In this document: positions 13,730 through 24,423 of the stretch, piece after piece | Position numbering within the stretch: position 1 is the stretch's first letter | Layout of the letters: each line of letters opens with the position of its first letter | From: Flaccisagitta enflata | Taxonomy: Eukaryota > Chaetognatha > Sagittoidea > Aphragmophora | Length of the DNA: 64,000 nt | Direction: 5' to 3' | Assembly (NCBI GenBank): GCA_965153355.1 | Contig: OZ231127.1 | Location: forward strand, 24,118,001 to 24,182,000 | The notes under the pieces: generated by a model | Told to the model about the DNA's origin: nothing | Database searches by the model: none | The model's input: only the letters and a program-made list of their open reading frames with translations | Program-made: the position numbers and the translations under genes

Positions 13730-14093
13730 GGACGACGACAACAACGCAAAGTGATATTTTTTTTATTCCAGATCCAGAGCGCAAGTATCAAGAAAAACAT
13801 TTCACGCCTTAGGTTGCCTAGGACTTATCAGAGTTTCCTTCCAAAATTTGTAACAGAGAGACATAGTGAAACTCGGTTACGCCGGCTTAGAAACTCAAGT
13901 TTACAATGCCGAAATTGAAACCGATGGCAAATCCCCAGGAAATGTATTTCATTCAATACGACGACATTACTTCTGGTATTTTGCCTTTTTTTTTTTATTT
14001 TGACAGTCGATTTAGGCAAACATTGACTCTATCTCAGTCTATTTATAGCACTCTGTTCCAGACTGGTTTTCTTGTCATTCTTCAAGTCTATTT

Positions 14094-14098
<5 letters not shown>

Positions 14099-14139
<41 letters not shown>
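14099..14139 (+). repeat. (CT)n microsatellite
   Basis: About 20 units, then a CG/CA-rich purine-pyrimidine stretch (CGCGCACGCG type) to 14180. Confidence 0.85.
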
Positions 14140-14144
<5 letters not shown>

Positions 14145-14504
14145 GCACGCGCGCGCGTACACACATGCACGCGCATGCAGTGTGTATTGAGGATATTGTT
14201 TCAATTTGTACACACAGTGCAGGGGAGTTTGGCATCTACGGGATGACATTGCCACAAACTGCAGTATGCACAATCTTAACCAAAAGTTTTTCGCCAATTA
14301 TGGCATTGAAAAATTGATGATCAAAAGATTCCACAAAATTTGTCGTGGTACTTGATAGAAAAATCTTGAATTTGGCTGAAATGTGTGTATGTATGCATCC
14401 CTCCGTGAATTCAACTCTCTGGCTGTCTGTCTTTCTGTCTGTCTTTTCGCTTTCCTTCTTTTTTTTTCTCTGTCTCTGTCTTTGTCTCTCAGTCTATCTG
14501 TTTG

Positions 14505-14505
14505 C

Positions 14506-14569
<64 letters not shown>
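14505..14569 (+). repeat. (CT)n microsatellite
   Basis: CT run ending in CAG, the possible acceptor of the weak exon 14571-14700. Confidence 0.85.
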
Positions 14570-14570
<1 letters not shown>

Positions 14571-14695
14571 GCGGTCGATTGCGTGGATGAATTCAATACT
14601 CCGGCGCAGCGGCGACGGAATTTGTGGAATAATATTTCTATGAGAAAGGAAAGACTAAAGAATTGTTTGCGGCTTTGTCACATCGATTACTGCGG

Positions 14696-14700
<5 letters not shown>
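14571..14700 (+). CDS. Weak candidate exon after a (CT)n acceptor
   Basis: A (TC)n tract ending TCTCAG could act as pyrimidine tract plus acceptor. The open frame behind it reads [17 protein letters not shown] and continues to [14 protein letters not shown] before running into a (GA)n array. The composition is protein-like, but no clear donor is seen before the array and the minus strand is also partly open. It could equally be a chance frame. Confidence 0.22.
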
Positions 14701-14763
<63 letters not shown>

Positions 14764-14800
14764 CGAGAGACAGAGATACAGAGAGTGATAGACAGATACA
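14699..14800 (+). repeat. (GA)n microsatellite
   Basis: About 30 units passing into GACAGA-type sequence. Confidence 0.85.
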
Positions 14801-14897
14801 CTCAGAAACACAAACAAAGACAAACAAAAAGACGGACTGAAAGAAGACAACTAACATGAAACAGCCAGTTAGTGTTAGAAGGAGACGAACAATGAGA

Positions 14898-15085
14898 AAC
14901 AAGGCCGGATACACGGCCAATACCAGTAGCGGACGGGTGGGCAGGGGCGGAAATGCGTGTTTTCCCACTTTTCGACTCGAGCGTGACGGACCAACCGACC
15001 AACCAACCAACCAACCAACCAACCAACCAACCAACCAACGGACGGACGGACAAAGCCTCTTATAGAGTCGCTTGTCCGCGACTAA
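14898..15085 (+). mobile_element. HINE-like element
   Basis: AACAAGGCCGGATACACGGC, AGTAGCGGACGGGTGGGCAG, a core of nine AACC units with GGAC units, then CAAAGCCTCTTATAGAGTCG and CTTGTCCGCGACTAAAAA. Confidence 0.65.
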
Positions 15086-15377
15086 AAAGAGAGGATTTTG
15101 ATGTTGGCCTGGCAAAAGCAGTGATGCATGAAGGCCGGGTTGGGCAGGGGCAGGGACGTAAAGTGCTAAATAGCGTTATGAATCCGAATGATCCATGTCT
15201 TCTTCGTCCTGTCCATTTGCAGTCTCGTACTTTCTTCGCCAAGAAACACAAATATCAAGTCGTAGAAGGAACCACAATGCCACAATTTCTCAAAACCACC
15301 ATTTTAGCCACAACCCAAAAGGTCATTTGGGACACAAGAGAACGCTGAAATTCCAATCGCCCACCAAAGACAAAGGA

Positions 15378-15545
<168 letters not shown>

Positions 15546-15856
15546 AGGAGGAGACACATACGGTGAACCGACCAAAAGACCTACCAACAAGCCTACTAAC
15601 CGACCGACCGGCCAACAATTCCAACACCGCAGACGATCGCCAAAAGAAAATCCGGGAAAAAATTCAGAGATGGTCAATTTGGTTTGTTGTAAACATTAAT
15701 TAACGAAGCTGAAAATCGGAAGGGAAAAACCGATCAGAGCCTCGCAAAAGAAAAGTTTAAAAGGTCCTCCAAACCAAATCACCTTTTCAAAGCGTCAAAG
15801 AAGATGTCAGTTGGAAAGAAAAGAAAGAAAAGAAAAACAGAAGAATCACAGTCACA

Positions 15857-15858
<2 letters not shown>

Positions 15859-15943
<85 letters not shown>
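15859..15943 (+). repeat. (GA)n microsatellite
   Basis: About 42 units. Confidence 0.9.
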
Positions 15944-15944
<1 letters not shown>

Positions 15945-16067
15945 ATTTGACTATCGTTAATTGGCACTAGAAGGTTTTTTCTTCTGTTGTTCTTCTGTTT
16001 ATTTGTTTTAGAGGTTTTTGTTGGAAAGGTTTAGAAGAAGAAAAAAAGCAAGGAATTGGAATGAGTT

Positions 16068-16230
16068 TGCGACAACAAAGACGACGACAACGACGACGAC
16101 GACAAAGACGACGACAACGACAACGACAACGACAAAGACGACGACAAAGACGACAACGACGTCAACTCGTCAAGTAGTTCCAATTCCAAGTACTCGTCAA
16201 CTCGATAGTTGACTCGTCTACTCCAATCGA
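16068..16230 (+). repeat. Degenerate (GAC/AAC)n and CTCGTCAACTC repeats
   Basis: ACGACGACAACGACAAAG-type trinucleotides followed by three GTCAACTCGT/GTTGACTCGT units. Confidence 0.7.
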
Positions 16231-16364
16231 CTCTCGACGATCGACCCTATTCATAACGCCAATTTCGTTGTTTGGTTTGGTAATGAACCGTCAATACCCG
16301 AATGGTCTATCAGATGACAAGGAATTTGATATATGAATAGTGTTTGTTTTAACAAGTAACGCGG

Positions 16365-16400
16365 AGAACAATCGTTGCAGACGGATGGGCAGGGGCGCAC
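16365..16400 (+). mobile_element. HINE-like 5' fragment
   Basis: AACAATCGTTGCAGACGG, ATGGGCAGGGGCGCAC, as in 24141-24392; directly followed by a foldback element. Confidence 0.3.
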
Positions 16401-16440
16401 ACCCTCCACCCCTACTCCCCAACCTTCCAACCCCCAGCAC

Positions 16441-17005
16441 AAAAGGCCCCAAAGGGCCGATGTCCTGTAGAACACAGGGGTGAACCTTTACGTCCATCTG
16501 ACAATACGTCTCCCCCCCCCCCAGGGCTTTATGGCCAAATCTCAGTCTTGAGGCCAAAATCCCGGCCTGTTGACCCAAATCCCAACGTCAACACCCGCAT
16601 CCCAGCCTGTTGGCCCAAATACCAGCCTCAAGACCCAAATTCCAGCCTGTTGGCCCAAACTTGAGCCTGTTGGTCTAAATTCTAGCCTTGAGGCCCTAAT
16701 CCCACCTAAAAAATTGTAAATTAATCATTTTAATTTTTTTTAGAATGTGATTTGATCATAGAAATTGCCCCGTCGTGTGCACCTTGACCTATGAGGCTAA
16801 AATCTCAGCCTCAAAGCCCAAATTCCAGCCTCAAGGCTCAGATTTCTGCTTCTAGGCCCAAACCCCAATATAATGATCCAAATCTCACCCAAATACATGT
16901 AGCTTAAATCCCAAACCAATCCTCAGAAGCCCAAAATCAGTGAGCCCTCTTGAAATCAGTCAGACAGACAGACGTAACGGTTTACCCCTGTGTTATGGAG
17001 TAGCG
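16441..17005. mobile_element. Foldback element, GGCCCC-end family, decayed right end
   Basis: Left: GGCCCCAAAGGGCCGATGTC and CACAGGGGTGAAC; right: GTAACGGTTTACCCCTGTG, an inverted remnant. The core (16530-16940) is a degenerate ~20-bp tandem repeat of CCCAAATCCCAGCCT-type units. Confidence 0.45.
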
Positions 17006-17042
17006 GGTAGCGCCGCCGAATGATATAGGGGCCTCTCGGAAG

Positions 17043-17065
17043 ATCTCAGAAGAAGAAGGAGAAGC

Positions 17066-17096
<31 letters not shown>

Positions 17097-17285
17097 AGAA
17101 GAAGAAGAAGAAGAAGAAGAAGAAGAAGAAGAAGAAGAAGAAGAAGAAGAAGAAGAAGAAAAAGAAGAAGAAGCAGAAGAAGCAGAAGAAGAAAAAGAAG
17201 AAGAAGCAGAAGAAGAAGAAGGAGAAGAAGAAGAAGAAGAAGAAGAAAAGGAAGAAGAAAAGAAGAAGGAGAAGAAAAAAGAAAA
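17043..17285 (+). repeat. (GAA)n array
   Basis: Pure GAA 17070-17160 then interrupted; purine-only strand, triplex-prone. Bounded by foldback-family arms. Confidence 0.9.
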
Positions 17286-17946
17286 AGTCATCCAAGGATT
17301 GCACATGGTCAGCGGTACCCGATGCCCTGCTTGGAGTGATCAACTGAAGAGGTGGAGTGAGAGCAGGGCAGCGGCCCCAAAGGGCCGATGTCCAGTAGGA
17401 CACAGGGGTGAATTTTCGTACGTCCTGAGAAGACATATTTCAGGCCTTAAAGGCAATTTTCCATGATATTCAATGGGAGCTATGTATTTTCTACAATTTA
17501 TTGTCAATTTCCCATTTTATTCAATGGAAATTTCATTTTTTGGTCAATTTTCTATGTTATCCAATTGCTATGTTATCCAATTGCTATCCAATTGTTATCC
17601 AATTGCTATGTTGCATTTTTTTATATTTTTTCATATTTTTTGTAAATTTTCCATGTTATTCGATGGAAAATATGCATTTTTCTATTGTTTGTAAGTTTTC
17701 CATGTTATTCAATGGGAAGTTTGCAAGTTGTCATTTTCCCATGTTATTCAATGGGAAGTTAGCATTTTGACATTAGCCATGTTATTCAATGGAAATTTGG
17801 GAATTGAGAAGGTTCAGAGGGGGGACGTACAGATGGATGGACGGACAGACAGACGGACGGATGTACGGACGGACGTACGTACGTACGGACGGACGTAAGG
17901 AAATTCACCCCTGTGTCCTACAGGACATCGGCCCTTTGGGGCCGCT
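17285..17946. mobile_element. Foldback element, GGCCCC-end family, complete
   Basis: An outer arm (TTGCACATGGTCAGCGGTAC to GCAGGGC) precedes inverted ends GGGCAGCGGCCCCAAAGGGC at 17362 and GGCCCTTTGGGGCCGCTGCC at 17927. The core consists of repeats around CCATGTTATTCAATGGGAA and a GGAC/GTAC-rich run. No coding capacity. Confidence 0.6.
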
Positions 17947-17951
17947 GCCCA

Positions 17952-17967
17952 AAAAGGAGAAAAAGAA

Positions 17968-18002
<35 letters not shown>

Positions 18003-18095
18003 AGAAGAAGAAGAAGAAGAAGAAGAAGAAGAAGAAGAAGAAGAAGAAGAAGAAGAAGAAGAAAAAGAAAAAGAGAGAGAGGAAGAAGATAGTGA
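17952..18095 (+). repeat. (GAA)n array
   Basis: About 35 units directly after the right end of the foldback element 17285-17946. Confidence 0.9.
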
Positions 18096-18391
18096 AAAGC
18101 AACAACAGGGAACATGGTTTGACTTACAACCCCCAATCACATGCTCATAGTCATAGTATTTCTTCCTTTCAACCTCTCGGACCGGTTCATCGCCACATAC
18201 ATACGCCAGTAACTTCTGGACGGGATAGATCCCCCGCCATTCAAAGATTTGAGATGGTTACCTTCGCTTTCATGACAGAAAATGTGTAGTCAAAAAACTT
18301 GTAAAATTCCTTGTTGTACTGCGATATGCAAATCATCTCCTCACATCGCTTTTGAGACATGGAAAAACGTAACATGTCTCTGTTTTTTTAG

Positions 18392-18535
18392 TCTGTATGA
18401 CCAAGGTCATCTCGTCGCTCAAGACAAGAAGAAGACAAAGACGACAATGATAGACAATTTGGAGGATCTAAAGAGAAAACAAACGCTACTCGGATGGAAA
18501 GAAGAAAGAACGCGCCTATTTCTGAGGGGGGAGGT
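18392..18535 (+). CDS. Weak candidate exon, charged
   Basis: A TTTTTTTAG acceptor is followed by an open frame LYDQGHLVAQDKKK and then MIDNLEDLKRKQTLLGW and KEERTRLFLRGEV. The sequence is non-repetitive and helix-like. The donor is uncertain (GTCCGT at 18535 or a later GT). No neighbouring exon was identified. Confidence 0.22.
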
Positions 18536-18839
18536 CCGTCGGTTGGCACAGACTTGGTGTTTTTTTTCTCGTAATGTAAAATGGATATGGTAGGGTCAAA
18601 TCTGTCAATAGAGGACTCTTTAGTCTTTAATGTAGCGAGGTTTTCCCTAGAAATCCAGAATCGATCCCAAAAACAATGCGGGACTTATGGTAGCGATAAG
18701 GAAGCTAAGTTAGCCATTGACCATGGTGATAGTAATTTTACTATGAGTGATACAGAAGAGTTTTTAGTCGCGTGCTACGCGACTCTACACCTTGCTTTGT
18801 CGGTCCGTTGGTCCGTCCGTCCGTCACACTTTCCTTTTA

Positions 18840-19404
18840 TGGGCAGCGGCCCCGAAGGGGACGAAGTCCTGTAGAACACAGGGGGACTTCCGTTCGACCA
18901 TCCGTTCGTCCGTTCGTTCGTTCGTTCGTCCGTCCCCCCCCCATCAGGCCCCTCGGGCCTCAAATCTGGCCTCTCAGGCCTCAAATTCTGCCTCCCAGGC
19001 CTCAAATCCAGCCTCTCAGGCCTCAAACCTGGCCTCTCAAGCCTCAAATTAGGCCTCTCAGACCTCAAATCCAAATTCTCAGGCCTCAAACCTGGCCTCT
19101 CAGACCTCAAATTAGGCCTCTCAGGCCTCAAATCAGCCATCTTAGCCTCAATTTATTGCTCTCAGGCTTCAAATCAGTCCCCTGATTTGAAGCCTTAATC
19201 CAGCTCTCCCAAGCCTCAAGTCAGCCCTCTCAAACTTCCAATTGGCATTCTCAGGCCTTATATCAGCCTTCTTAGACCTCAATTTAGGCTCTTGAAGGCC
19301 TTCAGTCAGCCCTCTATAGCATCACATCCACTTCTTCAGGCAGGAAGAACGAAAGTCCCCCTGTGTTCTACAGAGCTTCGTCCCCTTCGGGGCCGCTGCC
19401 CTGC
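18840..19404. mobile_element. Foldback element, GGCCCC-end family, GAAG-loop variant
   Basis: Left GGGCAGCGGCCCCGAAGGGG and GTAGAACACAGGGGGAC; right GTCCCCCTGTGTTCTACAGA and CCCCTTCGGGGCCGCTGCCC. The core is a TTCG/TCCG run and about 17 degenerate ~21-bp units of CTCTCAGGCCTCAAATC type. Outer arm continues to about 19465. Confidence 0.62.
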
Positions 19405-20253
19405 CTCCCCTCCAGCCAATTCACAATCACTCAAAGCAGGGCAACGGGTATCGCTGACCACATACACTTTTTTTTTTATAAGCACCTCGTTTATAAGCAC
19501 GCCCAGCCTCAGATATTGGGAAAATTTAAGCACATTGTTAAGCACGCTCCAGGCTGAGATTTTCAATTCGAAAAAAAATTCTTGGTGATTTTCCTAAAAC
19601 ATGTTAATTTCTGTACATTTTTGGTTGGAATTTCACAAAAACCAATGGAAATTTTGATAGAATTTGAAATCATCTATAATATCAGTCTGTCAGTATATTC
19701 AGGATTTTGATACTGATAGAAATAATTGAATTTCTAATAACATTTAAGAATATCATTGCTTAGATACTATTATTAATATGAATCTGTTGCTGTAACAAGG
19801 GCCACCTCAAATGAAAAATATGGCATGATACTAAATAACACCAAAAATCTAAAGAAATTTAAATCAAACTATGATTTTAATCTCATCCCATGGTTTATAT
19901 GAAAGTAGCACAAGGTCAATGAAAGATACTGTATATTTTCTTATATAAATTACATTCATTACTGTATTCTATACTATACTTTATTCCATAGGTGTCACGA
20001 ACTATTGATTTTAAAAATCGACCAGGTCGAACAAATCATGGTAGAACCCCCCCAAAAAATCGACCAAAAATCGACCTTGGGTCGATTGTTTTGCCAGTTA
20101 GCTTTTTTACCAAGTAAAAATATCATTTGTAGTCACAGCAACATGTTTTAGAAGCCACTCAATATCACAAGATAAGTAATCCTCATTGTAGTCATTCATT
20201 AATGGAAAAAGAAGTAAGAGCCAACTTAACAGTAGTCAACTGCGTTTTTCATT

Positions 20254-20790
20254 TACTACGCAAAAAAAAGACGCTCCTTTATATTTGTCAATAAAACCGG
20301 TTCAATAAGCTCCACAAACATTTATTAGACGAACTGATTTTGAAGATTCTCAAAAAAAATCTGTCAATCTAGACCAATCCCAGGTCTGTATCTTTAACCG
20401 TTTACAAGCTAGAGTCAGTCAAAATGAAAGACCATTTTGCTAAAATGCATTTTTCTACGCAACTGCAAAAATGAAATAAGCAAAGTATTTACTCAAAATA
20501 ATGCCATTTCCAAATGAACAAGGCCGTATACACGGCTACCCCAGTCGCGTGGGGATGAGCAGGGGCAGTGATGAATTTGAACAACCACCAACCGACAGAC
20601 AGACAGACAGACAGACAGACATAGCGGGTTGGAGAGTCGCATGCACGCAACTAAAAAAGATACGAGATTGGCGCTAAATGAAAGTATTTTCCCATGAGCC
20701 TTTTAACAACCTAGAATTCAGATATGGTTTTCATGAGTTTCAATGGCATAATCAGCCTTTTGAAATTGCGTCTTTTTTTTTTCAATTCGC
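20254..20790. mobile_element. GACGC/A-tract MITE, interrupted by a HINE-like element
   Basis: Ends are an inverted pair: ACGCAAAAAAAAGACGC at the left and GCGTCTTTTTTTTTTC at the right. Internally it aligns with the copy at 32135-32549 (shared segments include TCTAGACCAATCCCAGG and AATGCCATTTC). A HINE-like copy (20517-20655) interrupts it. Confidence 0.5.
20517..20655 (+). mobile_element. HINE-like element nested in a MITE
   Basis: AACAAGGCCGTATACACGGC, AGTCGCGTGGGGATGAGCAG, an (ACAG)n core and GGAGAGTCGCATGCACGCAA then CTAAAAAA. Comparison with the uninterrupted MITE copy around 32395-32440 shows it as a clean insertion into an A-rich site. Confidence 0.65.
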
Positions 20791-20999
20791 ATCAGAGTGC
20801 AAGTAAGCTTTTAAAGTTGAACTTTGTTTCAGAGCGTGGATTCTGCAAGTTTATGAGTATTTTCATAGTTATGCATAATATGCAATGCATTTTTTCAACA
20901 GTTTTCCATTTTTTAGTATTCCGTTTTCAATATTTCTTACTTCTAACTTAAATTTAAATCAGTCTCATCTTTGAATCGAATCTATGCTAGCCAGAGAAA

Positions 21000-21193
21000 A
21001 ACGAGGTCATTAGACCTAAGTCGCTTGCAACAGCAATTTAAAAAAAGTCAGACAGACGGACAGAGAGACAAACAATTAAAAAGAAAAAGAAATGGTTGTG
21101 TTTGCTATCCACTTCTACTGTTCACTTTTTGACGGACAGACAGACACAAACGGACCAAAAAGTGGCTCATAGAGTCGCGTAGCATGCAACTAA
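21000..21193 (+). mobile_element. HINE-like element, diverged
   Basis: Starts AACGAGGTCATTAGACC (hairpin GGTC/GACC), AAGTCGCTTGCAAC, has a GACA/GACC core and ends CATAGAGTCGCGTAGCATGC AACTAAAAAA. Lies within the hAT-like element. Confidence 0.45.
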
Positions 21194-21509
21194 AAAAGAC
21201 AAAAAATCGACCCGATTTGTTTTTGTTTTGGTGACTCAGGAAGATTGTTCAGAAATGCTAAAAATCGACCCGATTAATCTACCAGCAGATTAGTTCGTGA
21301 CAACTCTGCTTTATTCTATACTATACAATACTCTATGCATAAGTGTTTTCTATACTTAATAGGATAATTATCTACTGATGAATGATAAGCACGCATTTAA
21401 GCACACTTCAGCCTCGAAAATGAGATTTTGCTAAGCACGCTCAGCCTCAGCCAAAAAAGGAGCGTGCTTATAAAAAAAAAAAGTATTGCCCTTGGGCGAC
21501 CTGTTGGTG

Positions 21510-21612
21510 TTTTGCGGCCAATGGCCTCACTGCTCCTGCCTAAATGATCAAGTTACCTCAAATACAGCCCCTGCCCACCCGCCCGCGCCTGGGGTAGCCG
21601 TGTATCCGGGAG
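21510..21612 (-). mobile_element. HINE-like element, 5' part only
   Basis: GGCCTCACTGCTCCTGCC then CCCCTGCCCACCCGCCCGC and GGTAGCCGTGTATCCGG; the hairpin end is absent. Confidence 0.4.
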
Positions 21613-21841
21613 TGGGATTTTTTTTTCTTTCTCTTTTTCACGCGAGCGATGAAAAAAGAACACACATCAAACGAAAAAAAGAGTTTTAAAAGTTAGAATC
21701 AAAGCGATCCGCCTTCTGAAAAAAAAGCCGAGAACATCGAGAACATGATCATCGGTCGATTGCCCGCCCCACTTCAGACCATGAACAAATTCACATCCCC
21801 TTCGATCGGGGCAACGGGGTTTTATGATTAGCCGAACCCAG

Positions 21842-21890
21842 ATCATCATCACCATCATCATCACCATCATCATCATCATCATCATCATCG
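21842..21890 (+). repeat. (ATC)n microsatellite
   Basis: About 16 ATC/ACC units. Confidence 0.8.
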
Positions 21891-21999
21891 CTCTCTCTCT
21901 CATCGGCGTACCTGATTTGCATGATGTGGGTTTATATCAAATAGTAAAACTTTTTCTTTATCAATAAAAAGGTGACTAGGGCTAGACGAATTATGACCA

Positions 22000-22470
22000 A
22001 ACGTAGATTCATAGGTGAATATTAATCGCGAGTTTAACTACACGATAAACTTTTCGGGAGTTGGTGCAAGTTTCGCCTCAGATTTTTACGAGTTTTGCCT
22101 CCGCTAATTTTACGAGCGTTACGATCGTAAAAAAAAAGAATAAAAGTTGTATAAAATTGTTTAGAGAAACACGTAGTCCTGTTTTTGATGGTCTTGTCTA
22201 AAGGGAGATGAGACCTGGAAAGCATTCGATATGATCTTGAAATTCTTAAGAGCGCAAAAGCGCGTATGATATTCAATAAAACTTTTTTTCAATTTCGTAT
22301 TATGTTATGATTACTTTGATCTAACTATGGAACATCAAAGTAACAATTAGGTTTGTCCTCTGAAGCACAGTTTCCTGTTAACCAGAGCAGTTCCCGTTAA
22401 CAGAGCAGTTTACCAGAGCAAGGAAAATATTCATTGCCTCATTTGCTTTGACAGTGAGCTCACTTGTGAC
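22000..22470. other. Unassigned AT-rich DNA
   Basis: Short inverted GTTTACCAGAGCA-like repeats near 22376-22420 (CCAGAGCAG twice); no gene. Confidence 0.3.
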
Positions 22471-22602
22471 TCACAAGTTGTGAGTATTTTCATGAATACA
22501 ATTATACAACTTTGCCCCCATTCGGCTTCTCTTTCTCATTATAGGCATTTTCTCTTCACCCCCCCCCCCCGTCCCTAGTCTTTTTTTCTTCTTTGATCTC
22601 AC

Positions 22603-22788
22603 CATGGTGAGGATTTTTGAAGAACGAGGAACAGAAGGCGACTCTTTCCATGGCGGCGGCCGCTGACGCCGCAGAATCCGGGTGCGCGTGTGCTGCAGCG
22701 TGGAGTCCAGGAGCCGAAGAACCGAATGCAGCAGCCGCAGCCGCTGCAGCCGCAGCAACGTTGAGATCGTGAACGGTGCCGGAAGATC
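22603..22788 (-). CDS. Exon encoding Ala/His-rich segment (last exon seen of this gene)
   Basis: The acceptor is TTTCACTGGTTACAG|GATC and the donor CACCATG|GTGAGA, phase 1 in and out. The frame GSSGTVHDLNV is followed by a nine-Ala run, an Ala/His region and MERVAFCSSFFKNPHH. It joins the previous exon without a frame break. The next exon is not visible towards lower coordinates. If the donor is not used the frame stays open for about 40 more codons of Lys/Glu/Gly-rich sequence. Confidence 0.55.
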
Positions 22789-22956
22789 CTGTAACCAGTG
22801 AAAGGTAATGGTAATGTAAGGTAATGTAATGTGCATGTGAGGTTATGTAATAAAAAAAGTCGTGTCATCAAAAAATCTGATGTGCTTCGAATATCATTTG
22901 GTTTGTTCGTGATTTAAGAAACATTTTATTGGTAATTGGTGTCTCATCGTACTGAC

Positions 22957-23220
22957 CTCTGCCGAGAAAATGTCCGGCGGCCGCCTGCGCCGCCGCTGCC
23001 TGCTGAACAGCCGTGAAGGTAGCGAAAGGATTATAAGCAAACGCCGCCACGCCACCATTGGGCATGGCGCCGGTTGGCAAGCCGCCGACAGAAAGAGCGC
23101 CGGGCGGAACAACGCCGGTTGGTGTGGAACTTCCGGCGGAAAGCGGCGTCATTTGAGGAGCGGATTCTCGAGTCGGAGGTGAAGAACTCGAATGTGGAGA
23201 CGGACTCACGAAATGACCGC
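22957..23220 (-). CDS. Exon encoding Pro/Gly/Ala-rich segment
   Basis: The acceptor is TTTTCTCCCAATCAG|GC and the donor GGCAGAG|GTCAGT. It enters and leaves in phase 1, in register with both neighbours. The segment starts GGHFVSPSPHSSSSPP, continues through a Gly/Pro/Val region and AFAYNPFATFTAVQQ, and ends in an Ala/Gln stretch before GHFLGR. Concordant phase over three consecutive exons is good evidence that they are really spliced together. I recognise no family. Confidence 0.6.
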
Positions 23221-23583
23221 CTGATTGGGAGAAAAGGGAGAGTGAATGAGGATTGGATACTTTGTTTGGCGAGGAGACGTACACATGAACTGTCCGCCTG
23301 ATTAGAAGATAAGATAGATAGGAGTCTGTTGGGTGAGGAAATCTTGCAAAATACACATTTCTTGGCTTTCATGTAATGATTTTAATCCGATCACGGATTC
23401 AATAAAGTAGTTATCGATATGAAGGTAAAGGGTCCTTGGACGAAATTTCGGGTAGCAAACAAAAATATCATCTTTGCGTCCAAGAGGATACTGTGGTTTT
23501 ATGTATTCAACATTTGAAGATCAACCATTTGGTAACGCCTCATTGCAGCGCAGGTCAAAGTCCAAGAAGAATGTTTCCCTTAC

Positions 23584-23905
23584 CCAATCTCGGCGCGACC
23601 ATTCCCGGTGGGAGTGATGCAGCAGCAGCGGCCACGGCAGCGGCGTAGGACGACAGATTCGCCGCCGCCGCAGCCGCTGCTGTGACTGAGGAAAGCGGCA
23701 GATTTGCGGCGGCGGAGGAGGAATGGTGAGGTTTGGCGGAGGCGGTGACTGCGGCGGCGGTGGCGGGGGAGGAAGAGGGATAATGGGAGACGGCGAGGGA
23801 GGAGGAGGAAGAGGAGGAGGAAGTGTTGGCGGCGGAGATGGGAGCGGAGGATGGAGTGGAGATGGAGGAGACGGGCGACCAAGTGGAGCCACACGGAGAA
23901 GCAGA
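23584..23905 (-). CDS. Exon encoding Ser- and Ala-rich low-complexity segment
   Basis: The acceptor is TTCTACTTGTCAG|TCTGC and the donor GATTGG|GTAAGG. Frame SASPCGSTWSPVSS continues through an eight-Ser run, several Ala runs and ends PPGMVAPRLG. The entry phase is 0 and exit phase 1. Exit phase and composition both match the following exon. The opposite strand of this exon is an open Gly-rich frame, which is a shadow of the Ser/Ala/Pro codons. Such Ala tracts are common in animal repressors; no domain is recognisable. Confidence 0.56.
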
Positions 23906-24140
23906 CTGACAAGTAGAATTGATAAGTTCAGTAATTGACGCCCGCAAGTCGCACGCGAAGTTGTTTACAACACTCTCAAATGCACGCCCGACGAACACGT
24001 GTGCCCACACCTAACTGTCTCCCAACCGGCATCCGCTTTTCCAACCTCCCTCCATCCCCTCTCCCCCACACTTACCTTATAACGTGTCGAGTGACCGATC
24101 TCTGTTGGTGAACATTTCTCTGCAAAAAGAAAAAAAAAGC

Positions 24141-24392
24141 AACAAGTGACGCGGGGTGAGCCGGGGTCACGATATCGTTGCGGACGGGTGGGCAGGGGCG
24201 GCCAACCCCGATCCACACCCCACGCGGCCACGCCCCACCCAACCCCTTCTTAACACATACATATACACAAAGTCTTTGTCAAAGAGGTTCTAAAACCCCT
24301 GTTTTCCCACTTTTCAACTCGTTCTGACGGACCGACGGACGGACCGACAGACGGACAAAGCCTCTTATAGAGTTGCGTGTCCGCAACTAAAA
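24141..24392 (+). mobile_element. HINE-like element, CAAGTGAC subfamily
   Basis: Starts AACAAGTGACGCGGGGTGAG, then GTTGCGGACGGGTGGGCAGG, a GGAC core, and ends TTATAGAGTTGCGTGTCCGC AACTAA. Subterminal GTTGCGGAC matches terminal GTCCGCAAC. Intronic. Confidence 0.62.
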
Positions 24393-24423
24393 AGAAAAAA
24401 AAACAGAGGTCGTTTTGAAGTGC

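Larger units (their letters stand above)
19987..21308. mobile_element. Non-autonomous hAT-like transposon with exact 8-bp target duplication
   Basis: The left end is CATAGGTGTCACGAACTA and the right end, reversed, is CAGAGTTGTCACGAACTA, an 18-bp match with two differences. CTTTATTC flanks both sides (19979-19986 and 21309-21316). An 8-bp duplication and CA-G-G start are hAT features. The motif AAATCGACC recurs near both ends (20012, 20046, 20059 and 21205, 21261), as expected of subterminal transposase-binding repeats. No transposase is encoded; later insertions occupy much of it. Confidence 0.72.
19467..21483. mobile_element. ATAAGCAC-ended element, host of nested insertions
   Basis: The left end is a T-run then ATAAGCACCTCGTTTATAAG; the right end is GAGCGTGCTTATAAAAAA, an inverted copy. 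TAAGCAC recurs at both subterminal regions (19497, 19528, 19540, 21388, 21399, 21433). The interior holds a hAT-like element (19987-21308). Related copies are at 32912-33332 and 63670 to the window end. No gene is seen. Confidence 0.55.

Noticed and set aside
16290-16578. Apparent small proteins in foldback elements (16.3, 18.8, 45.7-46.1 kb)
   Set aside because: Frames overlap inverted-repeat ends and tandem cores, and occur on both strands.
18950-19330. CRISPR-like array of ~21-bp units
   Set aside because: Units are contiguous and degenerate, without unique spacers; they form the core of a foldback element in a eukaryotic genome.
23074-23938. Plus-strand Gly/Arg-rich frames
   Set aside because: Shadows of the minus-strand Ala/Ser/Pro exons, which have splice sites and matching phases.
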